From positions 124,001 through 188,000 of the forward strand of contig NZ_FCOL02000006.1 of NCBI RefSeq assembly GCF_001544515.1: a DNA stretch of 64,000 nucleotides. The letters run 5' to 3'. The DNA comes from Caballeronia terrestris. GTDB lineage: Bacteria; Pseudomonadota; Gammaproteobacteria; Burkholderiales; Burkholderiaceae. Of this stretch, positions 7,941-15,735 are shown piece by piece. Positions within the stretch are counted from its first letter, which is position 1. Every line of letters starts with the position of its first letter. The notes below the pieces were generated by a model that did no database searches, had not been told where the DNA came from, and was given only the letters and a program-made list of their open reading frames with translations. The position numbers and the translations under genes are program-made.

Positions 7941-8108
7941 CTACTTCACCTGCTCCGGCGTATTCAACATGACGGGCGGACGCGTATCGGTGGGAACGCC
8001 CTGGTAGTCTGGCGGGTCCTGCGGCGGCTTGTGCTTTTGACTCGTCGATGAATCGGCGCAAGCCGCAAGCGTAAGCGCGAGAGCGGTAATGAAAACGATA
8101 CGCGGCAT
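7941..8108 (-). CDS. Small lipoprotein, 55 aa
   Basis: ATG at 8108 opens a 55-codon frame whose first 17 residues are a textbook lipoprotein signal: MPRIV, a hydrophobic FITALALTL core and the lipobox LAAC (Cys17). The mature part is only 39 residues, proline-rich and hydrophilic (KPPQDPPDYQGVPTDTRPP). It resembles other tiny periplasmic lipoproteins of Burkholderiales with no known role. It is the first gene after the tRNA-Pro terminator on the minus strand. A strong Shine-Dalgarno is not evident, so the start rests on the signal peptide. Confidence 0.75.
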   Translation of the reverse strand: MPRIVFITALALTLAACADSSTSQKHKPPQDPPDYQGVPTDTRPPVMLNTPEQVK

Positions 8109-8138
8109 GAAATGTCCGGAAGTCGGCCTGGAAAGACA

Positions 8139-8170
8139 AAGGGGTTACAAGCCGAAACTTGTAACCCCTT
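8139..8170 (-). terminator. Rho-independent terminator after tRNA-Pro
   Basis: AAGGGGTTACAAG (8139-8151) and CTTGTAACCCCTT (8158-8170) make a perfect 13-bp stem with a 6-nt loop. On the minus strand it is followed by TTTGTCTTT, and it lies 9 nt past the 3' end of tRNA-Pro. Confidence 0.9.
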
Positions 8171-8179
8171 CATGTACGG

Positions 8180-8256
8180 TGGTCGGAGCGAAAGGATTCG
8201 AACCTTCGACCCTCTGATCCCAAATCAGATGCGCTACCAGGCTGCGCTACGCTCCG
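8180..8256 (-). tRNA. tRNA-Pro (anticodon TGG)
   Basis: Minus-strand acceptor CGGAGCG pairs with CGCTCCG, followed by A and encoded CCA. The D arm is AGCGCAGCCTGGTAGCGC, the anticodon loop TTTGGGA gives TGG, and the T arm is AGGTTCGAATCCT. 77 nt. Confidence 0.97.
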
Positions 8257-8267
8257 ACAAGCCGCAG

Positions 8268-8296
8268 ATGATAGCGTTTTCCCGCACCACGCGCAA
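8268..8296 (-). promoter_or_regulatory. Sigma-70 promoter for tRNA-Pro
   Basis: TTGCGC (8291-8296) and TATCAT (8268-8273) on the minus strand are separated by exactly 17 bp, and the -10 ends 11 bp before the tRNA 5' end. Confidence 0.65.
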
Positions 8297-8383
8297 TAAA
8301 AAGCATCGAAGGAGTTGGCACGCGAGATGCAACCGACGGTCGAAGTATTGTCGAACGCAATTCGAAGCTCATGGAGACACGCA

Positions 8384-8839
8384 ATGAACCTCATTCTCTG
8401 GCGCCACGCCGAAGCCGAAGACCACGCCGCAAGCGATCTCGTGCGGCAACTCACGCCGCGCGGGCGCAAGCAGGCGCAGGCGGTCGCGAAGTGGCTCAAG
8501 GCGCGCATCGACGATGACGCCGTATTCATCGTCAGCCCCGCGACGCGGACGATCCAGACCGCGGAGGCGTTCGGCGACCGCTATCGCGTGGTGGAACAGC
8601 TCGCGCCCGGCAGGAGCGCCCAAGCCGTGCTCGATGCCGCGGGCTGGCCCGAAGGCATCGCGGAAACGGTCGTCGTGGTCGGCCATCAGCCGACGATCGG
8701 CCGCGTCGCCGCGTTGCTCCTCAGCGGGCAGGAAGCGGAGTGGTCGGTGAAAAAGGCCGGCATCTGGTGGTTCCAGCAACGCGCACGCGGCGTCGACCAG
8801 ATCGTCCTGCGCGCCGTGACGAATCCGGATCTCCTCTGA
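8384..8839 (+). CDS. sixA: Phosphohistidine phosphatase SixA family
   Basis: 151 aa histidine phosphatase. The family's RHG/RHA motif is WRHAEAE with the phospho-accepting His8; a second Arg is in VSPATRTIQTAE and the second catalytic His in VVGHQPTIG. SixA removes phosphate from phosphohistidines of phosphotransfer proteins in E. coli (ArcB, later also NPr). The start at 8384 follows GGAGAC by 5 nt and matches the usual short N-terminus MNLILWRHAE. An in-frame start 69 nt upstream would add a tail with no family support. It is followed by the OlsB-type gene on the same strand 106 nt later; no sensor kinase lies nearby. Confidence 0.9.
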   Translation: MNLILWRHAEAEDHAASDLVRQLTPRGRKQAQAVAKWLKARIDDDAVFIVSPATRTIQTAEAFGDRYRVVEQLAPGRSAQAVLDAAGWPEGIAETVVVVGHQPTIGRVAALLLSGQEAEWSVKKAGIWWFQQRARGVDQIVLRAVTNPDLL

Positions 8840-8905
8840 GCCACTGAGCCGGCGTTTCACCGAAGCGTCACGTGCACGCCATGCGAGCGTCACGCGCGAT
8901 TACTA

Positions 8906-8948
8906 CATTGGCGGGGATTCAAGAGAATCCCACCGAGGAACGCCAATG
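8906..8948 (+). promoter_or_regulatory. Nested hairpin sequestering the olsB start codon
   Basis: Outer stem CATTGGCG (8906-8913) pairs perfectly with CGCCAATG (8941-8948), whose last three bases are the start codon. Stacked directly inside is GGGATTC (8914-8920) paired with GAATCCC (8925-8931) across an AAGA tetraloop. The Shine-Dalgarno GAGGAA (8935-8940) lies in the 9-nt bulge between the two 3' arms. Fifteen base pairs in all. The geometry suggests translational control of the downstream gene. Confidence 0.6.
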
Positions 8949-9743
8949 CAAGATTCATCATCCAAAGCGCGCCCGCCGCTTGCGCTCGACTCGCGCCGCC
9001 GTCTGCCGCGTGCGGCGGAAACGGTTACCGGACAGCATCGTCTGCAAGTCGCGTGGGCGCGCTCCGAGGGCGAACTGCGCGAGGCGCAACGCCTGCGCTA
9101 TCGCGTGTTCTCCGACGAGATGGGCGCGCGCCTCTCGGGCCCGGCCGGCCTCGACGTCGACCGGTTCGACGCCTTTTGCGATCACCTGCTCGTGCGCGAT
9201 CTCGATACGCTGAAAGTGGTCGGCACGTATCGCGTACTGCCGCCGCATCAGGCGGCGCGCATCGGGCGGCTCTACGCGGAAAGCGAATTCGACGTGTCGC
9301 GTCTCGCGCACTTGCGGCCGAAGCTCGTCGAAGTGGGCCGCTCGTGCGTGCATCCCGACTATCGCAACGGCGCCGTCATCATGTCGCTATGGGGCGGCCT
9401 CGCCGCCTACATGAAGCAAAACGGCTACGAAACGATGCTCGGCTGCGCGAGTGTCGGCATGATCGATGGCGGGCACTACGCGGCGAACCTGTATTGCTCG
9501 TTGCAAGGCGATTCGCTGACCGCGCCCGAATACCGCGCGTTCCCCCATACGCCGCTGCCCGTCGAGGAATTGCGCACCGGCGCCGAGGTGAGCCCGCCGC
9601 CGCTGGTGAAGGGCTATCTGCGGCTCGGCGCGAAGATTTGCGGCGCGCCCGCGTGGGACCCGGATTTCAACACGGCCGATTTCCTCACGCTGTTCCGCCT
9701 TTCCGACATCAACGCTCGCTACGCACGCCATTTCATGGCATGA
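8946..9743 (+). CDS. olsB: GNAT-fold acyltransferase, OlsB-type (ornithine lipid synthesis)
   Basis: 265 aa. Residues 30-200 have the acyl-homoserine-lactone-synthase/GNAT-like fold used by L-ornithine N-alpha-acyltransferases: LRYRVFSDEMGA, DHLLVRD, VGTYRVLPP, VEVGRSCVHPDYRNG, then LYCSLQGDSLTAPEY and the C-terminal PPLVKGYLRLGAKICG-DF-TADF pattern. OlsB transfers a 3-hydroxyacyl chain from acyl-ACP to ornithine, giving lyso-ornithine lipid, a phosphate-free membrane lipid. Older annotations call this family putative hemolysin. OlsA is not adjacent. The gene precedes the ppx-ppk-pho block, and phosphate limitation induces ornithine lipids in several bacteria. The start is well set by GAGGAA 5 nt upstream. 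Confidence 0.82.
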   Translation: MQDSSSKARPPLALDSRRRLPRAAETVTGQHRLQVAWARSEGELREAQRLRYRVFSDEMGARLSGPAGLDVDRFDAFCDHLLVRDLDTLKVVGTYRVLPPHQAARIGRLYAESEFDVSRLAHLRPKLVEVGRSCVHPDYRNGAVIMSLWGGLAAYMKQNGYETMLGCASVGMIDGGHYAANLYCSLQGDSLTAPEYRAFPHTPLPVEELRTGAEVSPPPLVKGYLRLGAKICGAPAWDPDFNTADFLTLFRLSDINARYARHFMA

Positions 9744-9797
9744 CCGGCGTTGGAAAACCCTGCTGCGCTCGCACGCGGCAAGGTCTCCGATTTTTTC

Positions 9798-11309
9798 TCA
9801 ATCGTCCGTATAGACAACCCGATACGGCCGCCCGATCTTCTCCCACTCCGCCGCTTCCTGCACGAGGCTGTAATCGGTGAGCGGATTGTTCGCGACCCAG
9901 TCGTTCGGCAGGCGCACGTCGAAACCGCTGCCCGCCTGCTTCACGCGAATGGCCGGCAGGCCGGCATCGGTGCGCCGGCGGCACAAAAGCGCCGCGAGCC
10001 GCAGACAGAACAGGAGCGTCCAGTCGACGTCGCGTGCGTGCGCGAGCTTGCCGAGCTTGCCCGCGTGGCCAAGCACGAGCGCCGCGAGCCGCGCCTGATC
10101 GGTGCGCGAGAAGCCGGGCATGTCCGCGTGGCTCGCGATGTACGCCGAGTGCTTGTGATACGCGCTGTGCGCAATCGACAGCCCGATCTCGTGCAGCGCC
10201 GCCGACCACGCGAGGAACATGCGGTTCTCCTCGCGACGCTCGTCGTCGGGTTCGTCGAGCTGATCGTAGAAGCTGATCGCGAGCTCGGCGATGCGATCGG
10301 ACTGCGCGGCATCGACGGCATAGCGCCGCTTGAAGCCCTCCACCGTGACCGTGCGCATATCCTGATGCTGCGAGCGCCCGAGCAGGTCGTAGAGCACGCC
10401 GAGACGCAACGCGCCGTCCGTTGTATCGACGTAATCGATGCCCAGTTCCTCGAACACGCCGAGCATGATCGACAACCCGCCCGCCAGCACCGGAATGCGG
10501 TCCGGCTTCAGCGCGATGAGCTTCAGCCGGTTCACGTTCTCCGCCTTGATCAGCGCGCGTTTCAGGCGCTCCAGGCCGCCGCGCGAAATGCCGTGCGTGA
10601 TGTGCGGATCGTTGAAGCCGTTAGCCTCGACGAGTTCCGCGAGCGCGCGCGCCGTGCCCGACGAACCGATCGCCTGGTCCCAGCCGGTCTGCTTGTATTC
10701 GCTCGAAATGATCTGGATCTCGCGCTTGGCGGCGAGCTCGGCCTGCCGCATCGTGTATTCGTCGACGTTGCCCGCCGCGAAAAACTGCCGGCTGTGGCTC
10801 ACGCAGCCGATGTAGAGGCTTTCCATATGGATCGGCGTGTAATGCGAGCCGATGATGAATTCCGTCGAGCCGCCGCCGATGTCCACCACGAGGCGCTTGC
10901 CCGCGCTCGCGGGCACGGAATGCGCGGCGCCCGCATAGATGAGCCGCGCTTCCTCGCGGCCCGCGATCACTTCGATCGGGAAGCCGAGCGCCGCTTCCGC
11001 CTCGGCGATGAATTCGTTCGCGTTTTTTGCAACACGCAGCGTGTTGGTTGCGACTGCGCGCACGTGGTCCGGATGAAAATCGCGCAACCGTTCGCCGAAG
11101 CGCTTGAGCGCATCCCAGCCACGCAGTTGCGACGCGCGGTCGAGATATTTGTCGCGCGACAGGCCGGCGCCCAGGCGCACCGGCTCGCGCAGCGCATCGA
11201 CCTGATAGATCTGGCTGCCGGCGTCGGTTTCCTCGACGCGCCCGACGATCAGCCGGAAGCTGTTCGAACCCAGGTCTACGGCGGCGAGAAGATGCGGGTG
11301 AGTGACCAT
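9798..11309 (-). CDS. ppx: Exopolyphosphatase (Ppx/GppA family)
   Basis: 503 aa cytosolic enzyme releasing orthophosphate from polyphosphate chains. The actin-like ATPase fold is shown by AAVDLGSNSFRLIVGRV at the N-terminus and VVDIGGGSTEFIIG around residue 140, with the catalytic Glu in AGREEARLIYAGA. The C-terminal part has an HD-like helical domain. I begin at ATG 11309 (MVTHPHLLAAVDLGSN), not at the in-frame start 240 nt upstream, because the extension has no homology-like features and overlaps the divergent promoter. It faces away from ppk, the polyphosphate synthase. Length fits family norms (about 500). Confidence 0.95.
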   Translation of the reverse strand: MVTHPHLLAAVDLGSNSFRLIVGRVEETDAGSQIYQVDALREPVRLGAGLSRDKYLDRASQLRGWDALKRFGERLRDFHPDHVRAVATNTLRVAKNANEFIAEAEAALGFPIEVIAGREEARLIYAGAAHSVPASAGKRLVVDIGGGSTEFIIGSHYTPIHMESLYIGCVSHSRQFFAAGNVDEYTMRQAELAAKREIQIISSEYKQTGWDQAIGSSGTARALAELVEANGFNDPHITHGISRGGLERLKRALIKAENVNRLKLIALKPDRIPVLAGGLSIMLGVFEELGIDYVDTTDGALRLGVLYDLLGRSQHQDMRTVTVEGFKRRYAVDAAQSDRIAELAISFYDQLDEPDDERREENRMFLAWSAALHEIGLSIAHSAYHKHSAYIASHADMPGFSRTDQARLAALVLGHAGKLGKLAHARDVDWTLLFCLRLAALLCRRRTDAGLPAIRVKQAGSGFDVRLPNDWVANNPLTDYSLVQEAAEWEKIGRPYRVVYTDD

Positions 11310-11448
11310 CGGTTGTCCAGGATTCGTAAGAAAGGGAACGCAAAAAACCGCATCGCGGCGCCGCACCAATTCTAATGCAAGCGCTCCGGGCAGCACGCGC
11401 CACGCGGCCGCGCCTCTCGCGACGCTATTCCCAATCTGCGTAGAATTT

Positions 11449-11489
11449 GTGACACTGAGTCTGTCACGAAAATTTAATCTTACTGTGAG
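11449..11489 (+). promoter_or_regulatory. Promoter with Pho-box-like repeats upstream of ppk
   Basis: Three 7-mers at 11-bp spacing, CTGTCAC (11461), ATTTAAT (11472) and CTGTGAG (11483), match the CTGTCAT Pho-box half-site at 6, 4 and 5 of 7 positions. A sigma-70-like GTGACA (11449-11454) and TTTAAT (11473-11478), 18 bp apart, overlap them, so the element is ambiguous. Confidence 0.45.
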
Positions 11490-11541
11490 AGTATCCGAGC
11501 CTCCGTTTGCCCTCCCGATCGACCCCCACCGCTCCTCGCCG

Positions 11542-13605
11542 ATGTCCATACGCTATCCGCTTTTCAACCGCGAACTGGGCATACTGGGATTCAACGAGCG
11601 CGTGCTCGCGCAAGCCGCCGACACCGCCGTCCCTCTTCTCGAGCGGCTCCGTTTCATCTGCATCACCAGCAGCAATCTCGATGAGTTCTTCGAAGTCCGC
11701 ATGGCGGGCCTGCAGGAACAAATGCGCGACAACCCCGGTTCGCTCTCGCCCGACGGCATGTCGCTGCAGCACGTGTACGACCTCGTCGTCGAGCGCGCGC
11801 ACCGGCTCGTGCACCAGCAGTACGCGATGCTGCACGACATCGTGCTGCCCGCGCTCGAGAGCGAAGGCATCTTCTTTCATGGCGTCGATGGCTGGTCGCA
11901 GCAGCAGACCGCCTGGGCGCGCGCTTACTTCCAGGACGAACTGCTGCCCGTCCTGACGCCGATCGGGCTCGACCCCGCGCATCCGTTTCCGCGCGTGCTC
12001 AACAAGAGCCTGAACTTCGTCGTCGAGCTGGAGGGCAAGGACGCGTTCGGCCGTCAGGCGATGATGGGCATCGTCCAGGCGCCGCGCGCGCTGCCGCGCC
12101 TCGTGCGGATGCCCGAGGCGCTGTCGGGGTATCCGCACGGCTTCGTGCTGCTGAGCTCGCTGATGCAACACTTCGTCGCCGAGCTGTTTCCACACCTGAA
12201 CGTGCGAAGCTGCAACCAGTTTCGTATCACGCGCAACAGCGAACTGTTCGTCGACGAAGACGAAATCACGAATCTGCGTGTCGCGTTGCAGGGCGAATTG
12301 CCGGCGCGGCATCTGGGCAATGCGGTGCGGCTGGAAGTATCGGCGGAGACGCCGCCGCACATGATCCGGCGCCTCCTCGACGAAAGCCAGCTGAACGAGC
12401 GCGACTGCTATCGCGTGAACGGGCCGGTGAATCTCGTGCGATTGATGCAGTTGCCCGAGATGGTGGACCGGCCGGACCTGAAGTTCGTGCCGCACATTCC
12501 GGCGATCCCGAAGACGATCGCGAGCGCCGCGAATCTCTTCGATGCGATCGATCAGGGCGACATCCTGCTGCACCATCCGTACGAGAGTTTCCAGCCAGTG
12601 CTCGAATTGCTGCTGCAGGCGGCGAAGGACCCGCAGGTCGTCGCGATCAAGCAGACGATCTATCGCACCGGCACTGATTCCCCGCTGATGGACGCGCTCA
12701 TGCAGGCCGCGCGCAACGGCAAGGAAGTGACGGTGGTCGTCGAGTTGCTCGCGCGCTTCGATGAGGAGACGAACATCAACTGGGCGGCGCAGCTTGAAGC
12801 GGTGGGCGCGCACGTGGTGTACGGCGTGGTCGGCCACAAGTGCCACGCGAAGATGATGCTGATCGTGCGGCGCGTGTCAGTCGGCGGGAAGATGGTGTTG
12901 AAGCGCTATGTGCATCTGGGCACGGGGAACTATCATCCGCGCACGGCGCGTCTTTATACCGACTTCGGCATGATGACGTCCGACCAGGAGCTTTGCGAGG
13001 ACGTGCATCACGTGTTCCAGCAATTGACGGGCATCGGCGGGGAGATCGCGCTGCATCAGATCTGGCAGTCGCCGTTTACGCTGCATGCGCGGTTGATCGA
13101 TGGGATTCGCGCGGAGGCCGATCATGCGCGGGCCGGGCGCAAGGCGCGCATCGTCGCAAAGATGAATGCTTTGCTGGAGCCTTCTGTAATTGCCGCGCTT
13201 TACGAGGCGTCGCAGGCGGGGGTGAAGATCGATTTGATCGTGCGCGGAGTTTGTTCCTTGAAGCCGGGCGTTGAAGATCTGTCGGAGAACATCACCGTGC
13301 GATCGATCGTCGGGCGGTTTCTCGAGCATCATCGGATCTTTTATTTCTATGCCAATGGGCGCGAAGATGTCTATCTGTCCAGCGCGGACTGGATGGATCG
13401 CAACTTCTTCCGGCGCGTCGAGGTGGCGTTTCCGGTGCGTGATCGTCGGCTCAAGCGGCGCGTGATCGCTGAAGGATTGTCGGTGTTTCTCGGCGACAAT
13501 CAGGCGGCATGGCTCATGCAGAGCGATGGACATTACAAGCGCCGTCGGCCGGGGAAATCGATGCGCAACGCGCAGTTGGGGCTGCTCGCCAAGTTTTGTT
13601 CTTGA
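11542..13605 (+). CDS. ppk: Polyphosphate kinase 1
   Basis: 687 aa, the usual PPK1 length. It polymerises the gamma phosphate of ATP into inorganic polyphosphate. N and H domains begin with YPLFNRELGILGFNERVLAQ and SSNLDEFFEVR; the C1 domain contains IKQTIYRTGTDSP and the phospho-acceptor His in YGVVGHKCHAKMML; C2 has HLGTGNYHPRTARLYTD and DLIVRGVCSLKPG. The in-frame frame extends upstream to 11302 but ATG 11542 gives the conserved N-terminus. It is divergent from ppx, so synthesis and degradation genes share one regulatory region; Pho-box-like repeats lie 53-81 bp upstream. The gene converges on phoR. Confidence 0.96.
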   Translation: MSIRYPLFNRELGILGFNERVLAQAADTAVPLLERLRFICITSSNLDEFFEVRMAGLQEQMRDNPGSLSPDGMSLQHVYDLVVERAHRLVHQQYAMLHDIVLPALESEGIFFHGVDGWSQQQTAWARAYFQDELLPVLTPIGLDPAHPFPRVLNKSLNFVVELEGKDAFGRQAMMGIVQAPRALPRLVRMPEALSGYPHGFVLLSSLMQHFVAELFPHLNVRSCNQFRITRNSELFVDEDEITNLRVALQGELPARHLGNAVRLEVSAETPPHMIRRLLDESQLNERDCYRVNGPVNLVRLMQLPEMVDRPDLKFVPHIPAIPKTIASAANLFDAIDQGDILLHHPYESFQPVLELLLQAAKDPQVVAIKQTIYRTGTDSPLMDALMQAARNGKEVTVVVELLARFDEETNINWAAQLEAVGAHVVYGVVGHKCHAKMMLIVRRVSVGGKMVLKRYVHLGTGNYHPRTARLYTDFGMMTSDQELCEDVHHVFQQLTGIGGEIALHQIWQSPFTLHARLIDGIRAEADHARAGRKARIVAKMNALLEPSVIAALYEASQAGVKIDLIVRGVCSLKPGVEDLSENITVRSIVGRFLEHHRIFYFYANGREDVYLSSADWMDRNFFRRVEVAFPVRDRRLKRRVIAEGLSVFLGDNQAAWLMQSDGHYKRRRPGKSMRNAQLGLLAKFCS

Positions 13606-13609
13606 GAGT

Positions 13610-13644
13610 GCTGGCGCTTGAGGTTGGTTTAAAAGAGCGCCAGC
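13610..13644. terminator. Hairpin between convergent ppk and phoR
   Basis: GCTGGCGCT (13610-13618) and AGCGCCAGC (13636-13644) form a perfect 9-bp stem with a 17-nt loop in the 44-nt gap between the two stops. There is no U tract on either side, so factor-independent termination is uncertain. Confidence 0.4.
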
Positions 13645-13649
13645 GGAAA

Positions 13650-14963
13650 TCAAACCGCTATCGATTTCCTCAAGGCCGTCCGCGCAGCGGGAAACCGTAC
13701 GATGAACGTACTCCCCCGCCCTTCTTCACTTTTGACGTCAAGCTCCGCATGATGCCGCTGCAGCACGTGCTTGACGATTGCGAGCCCCAATCCCGTTCCG
13801 CCCGTATCGCGTGAGCGGCTGCGATCCACGCGATAAAACCGCTCGGTCAGCCGCGGAATATGCTCCGCAGGAATCCCGAGTCCGCTGTCCCGCACCGAAA
13901 AAACCGCGCGATCCTTCACACGCTGCCAGACGACATCGATCGTCCCGCCATCCGGCGTGTACCGAATCGCGTTCGTCACGAGATTGCCAAGCGCACTCAC
14001 GATCTCCGTCTCCGCGCCCGCGACCGTCAAAGCCTCGTCAGCGTTGAACGTAATCCGATGCCGCCCGCCCGAAAGATTATTGGCATCGTCCTCGAGATGA
14101 CGCAAGACCGCACGCATATCCAGCAGATCATCGCCCGGCGGACGCATATCGCCTTCGAGATTCGCGAGCACGAGCAGATCGCGCACGATGTTCTGCATCC
14201 GCGAAGCCTGCTGATCCATCATCTCGAGATAACGCGCGCGATCCGCTTCGTCGAGCGGCAACTCGCGCATCGTTTCCAGAAAGCCGGAAAGCACCGTCAG
14301 CGGCGTCTTCAATTCGTGCGATACGTTCGCGACGAAATCGCGCCGCATCGAGTCGGTACGTTCGAGCTCGGTGATGTCCTGCGTCAGAATCAGCTTGCGA
14401 TTCTCGCCGTAGGGAAACACCTGCACGGAAAGCGTGTAATGCCGCCGCACGCCCATCCCGCGCATCACGAGCATCTCCTCGTAATGATGCGAATTCAGAT
14501 AGCGCACGAACTCCGGCTGACGCACGAGATGCGTCACATGCTGGCGCAGATCGCGCTTCGCATCGAGCCCGAAGTGCGTCTCGGCGATCGCGTTGCACCA
14601 CTCGATCTGATCGCGGTCGTCGAGCATGGCGACGCCGTTCGGCGATGCCTGGATCGCCTGGATGAAGCGCGAATGCTGCTGCTCGACCTGACGCACCTGC
14701 GCATGCCAGCGCTTCGCGAGCTTGTGCAGCCGATAGTAGATTTCGCCCCAGATGCCAAGCGCGCTGGGCACTTCGCCATAGACGGGGGCATCGAGCAGAC
14801 GCCAAAGACGCTGCGTATGAAACGTGCTGATGAAGCTCTGCACGACGAGCACGACGACCGCGAACGCGAGCGCCACGCGCACGCCGAGGAAAGCGCCGAT
14901 GAGCGCACTGAGCGCCGCGAGCAGCGCCAGGGACACGATCGAACGCGTCCAGATGATGTTCAT
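13650..14963 (-). CDS. phoR: Phosphate regulon sensor histidine kinase
   Basis: 437 aa inner-membrane kinase. Two N-terminal helices (residues 8-47), then a PAS domain (about 95-200, SRFIQAIQASPNGVAMLDD), a HisKA domain with phospho-accepting His216 in VANVSHELKTPL, and an HATPase domain with N box (LVTNAIRYT), G1 (VRDSGLGIP) and G2 (GTGLGLAIVKHV). PhoR lacks a periplasmic sensor loop of any size and reads phosphate status through PstSCAB and PhoU, phosphorylating PhoB under limitation. It is the last gene of the pst-pho operon, 36 nt after phoB, and meets ppk tail to tail. Confidence 0.96.
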   Translation of the reverse strand: MNIIWTRSIVSLALLAALSALIGAFLGVRVALAFAVVVLVVQSFISTFHTQRLWRLLDAPVYGEVPSALGIWGEIYYRLHKLAKRWHAQVRQVEQQHSRFIQAIQASPNGVAMLDDRDQIEWCNAIAETHFGLDAKRDLRQHVTHLVRQPEFVRYLNSHHYEEMLVMRGMGVRRHYTLSVQVFPYGENRKLILTQDITELERTDSMRRDFVANVSHELKTPLTVLSGFLETMRELPLDEADRARYLEMMDQQASRMQNIVRDLLVLANLEGDMRPPGDDLLDMRAVLRHLEDDANNLSGGRHRITFNADEALTVAGAETEIVSALGNLVTNAIRYTPDGGTIDVVWQRVKDRAVFSVRDSGLGIPAEHIPRLTERFYRVDRSRSRDTGGTGLGLAIVKHVLQRHHAELDVKSEEGRGSTFIVRFPAARTALRKSIAV

Positions 14964-14999
14964 GGATCGGCGAAAGAAGGAGTGGGGACCGGCGGCGGG

Positions 15000-15701
15000 T
15001 CAGGCGCTCCGGGCAAGCCGGTAGCCGCTGCCACGCACTGTTTCGATCATAGCATCGCAGCCCGCCGGCTTGAGCGCGGCGCGCAGGCGCTTGATATGCA
15101 CGTCGACGGTCCGCTCCTCCACGAACACGTGATCGCCCCACACCTGATCCAGCAGTTGCGTGCGGCTGTGCACGCGCTCCGGATGCGTCATGAAGAAATG
15201 CAGCAGCCGGAATTCGGTCGGGCCGAGATCGAGCTTGATGTCGTTGCCCGAGTGGCTCGCGGCTACGCGATGCGTCGCCGGATCGAGCCGCAAGCCGTTG
15301 ATCGCAACCACGTCTTCCGTCAACTGCGGCGCGCGGCGGCGCAGCACCGCCTTGATGCGCGCCATCAGTTCCTTCGGCGAGAAGGGCTTCGTGACGTAGT
15401 CGTCGGCGCCGATTTCGAGGCCGAGCACCTTGTCCTGCTCGTCGCCGCGCGCGGTCAGCATGATGATCGGAATGTGTTTCGTGCGCTCGTTGTTGCGCAA
15501 CTCGCGCGCGAACGTGATGCCGGACTTGCCCGGCAGCATCCAGTCGAGCAGCACGAGATCGGGCAGGACATCGCTCATCAGGTTCTGCGCCTGCTCCGCG
15601 TTGTAGGCGCGGATCGGGCAATGTCCCGCGTGTTGCAGATTCACCGAGATCAGTTCGGAAATCGCGGGTTCGTCTTCGATGACGAGGATACTGCTGGGCA
15701 T
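15000..15701 (-). CDS. phoB: Phosphate regulon response regulator
   Basis: 233 aa OmpR/PhoB-type regulator. Receiver domain: acidic pair ED in VIEDEP, phospho-acceptor Asp53 in VLLDWMLPG, switch Thr in MLTARG, and Lys105 in YVTKPFSPKEL. A winged-helix DNA-binding domain occupies residues 130-230 (EFRLLHFFMTHPERV, RTVDVHIKRLRAAL). PhoB binds CTGTCAT direct repeats and activates pst and other phosphate genes. I choose ATG 15701 over GTG 15707 because AGAGG is 5 nt before the ATG but abuts the GTG. Confidence 0.96.
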   Translation of the reverse strand: MPSSILVIEDEPAISELISVNLQHAGHCPIRAYNAEQAQNLMSDVLPDLVLLDWMLPGKSGITFARELRNNERTKHIPIIMLTARGDEQDKVLGLEIGADDYVTKPFSPKELMARIKAVLRRRAPQLTEDVVAINGLRLDPATHRVAASHSGNDIKLDLGPTEFRLLHFFMTHPERVHSRTQLLDQVWGDHVFVEERTVDVHIKRLRAALKPAGCDAMIETVRGSGYRLARSA

Positions 15702-15735
15702 CGGCACCTCTGTGACCTTTTTGCTTGAAGTGAAA

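Noticed and set aside
9798..11549. Ppx extended to 583 residues
   Set aside because: The extension crosses the divergent ppk promoter and lacks Ppx features.
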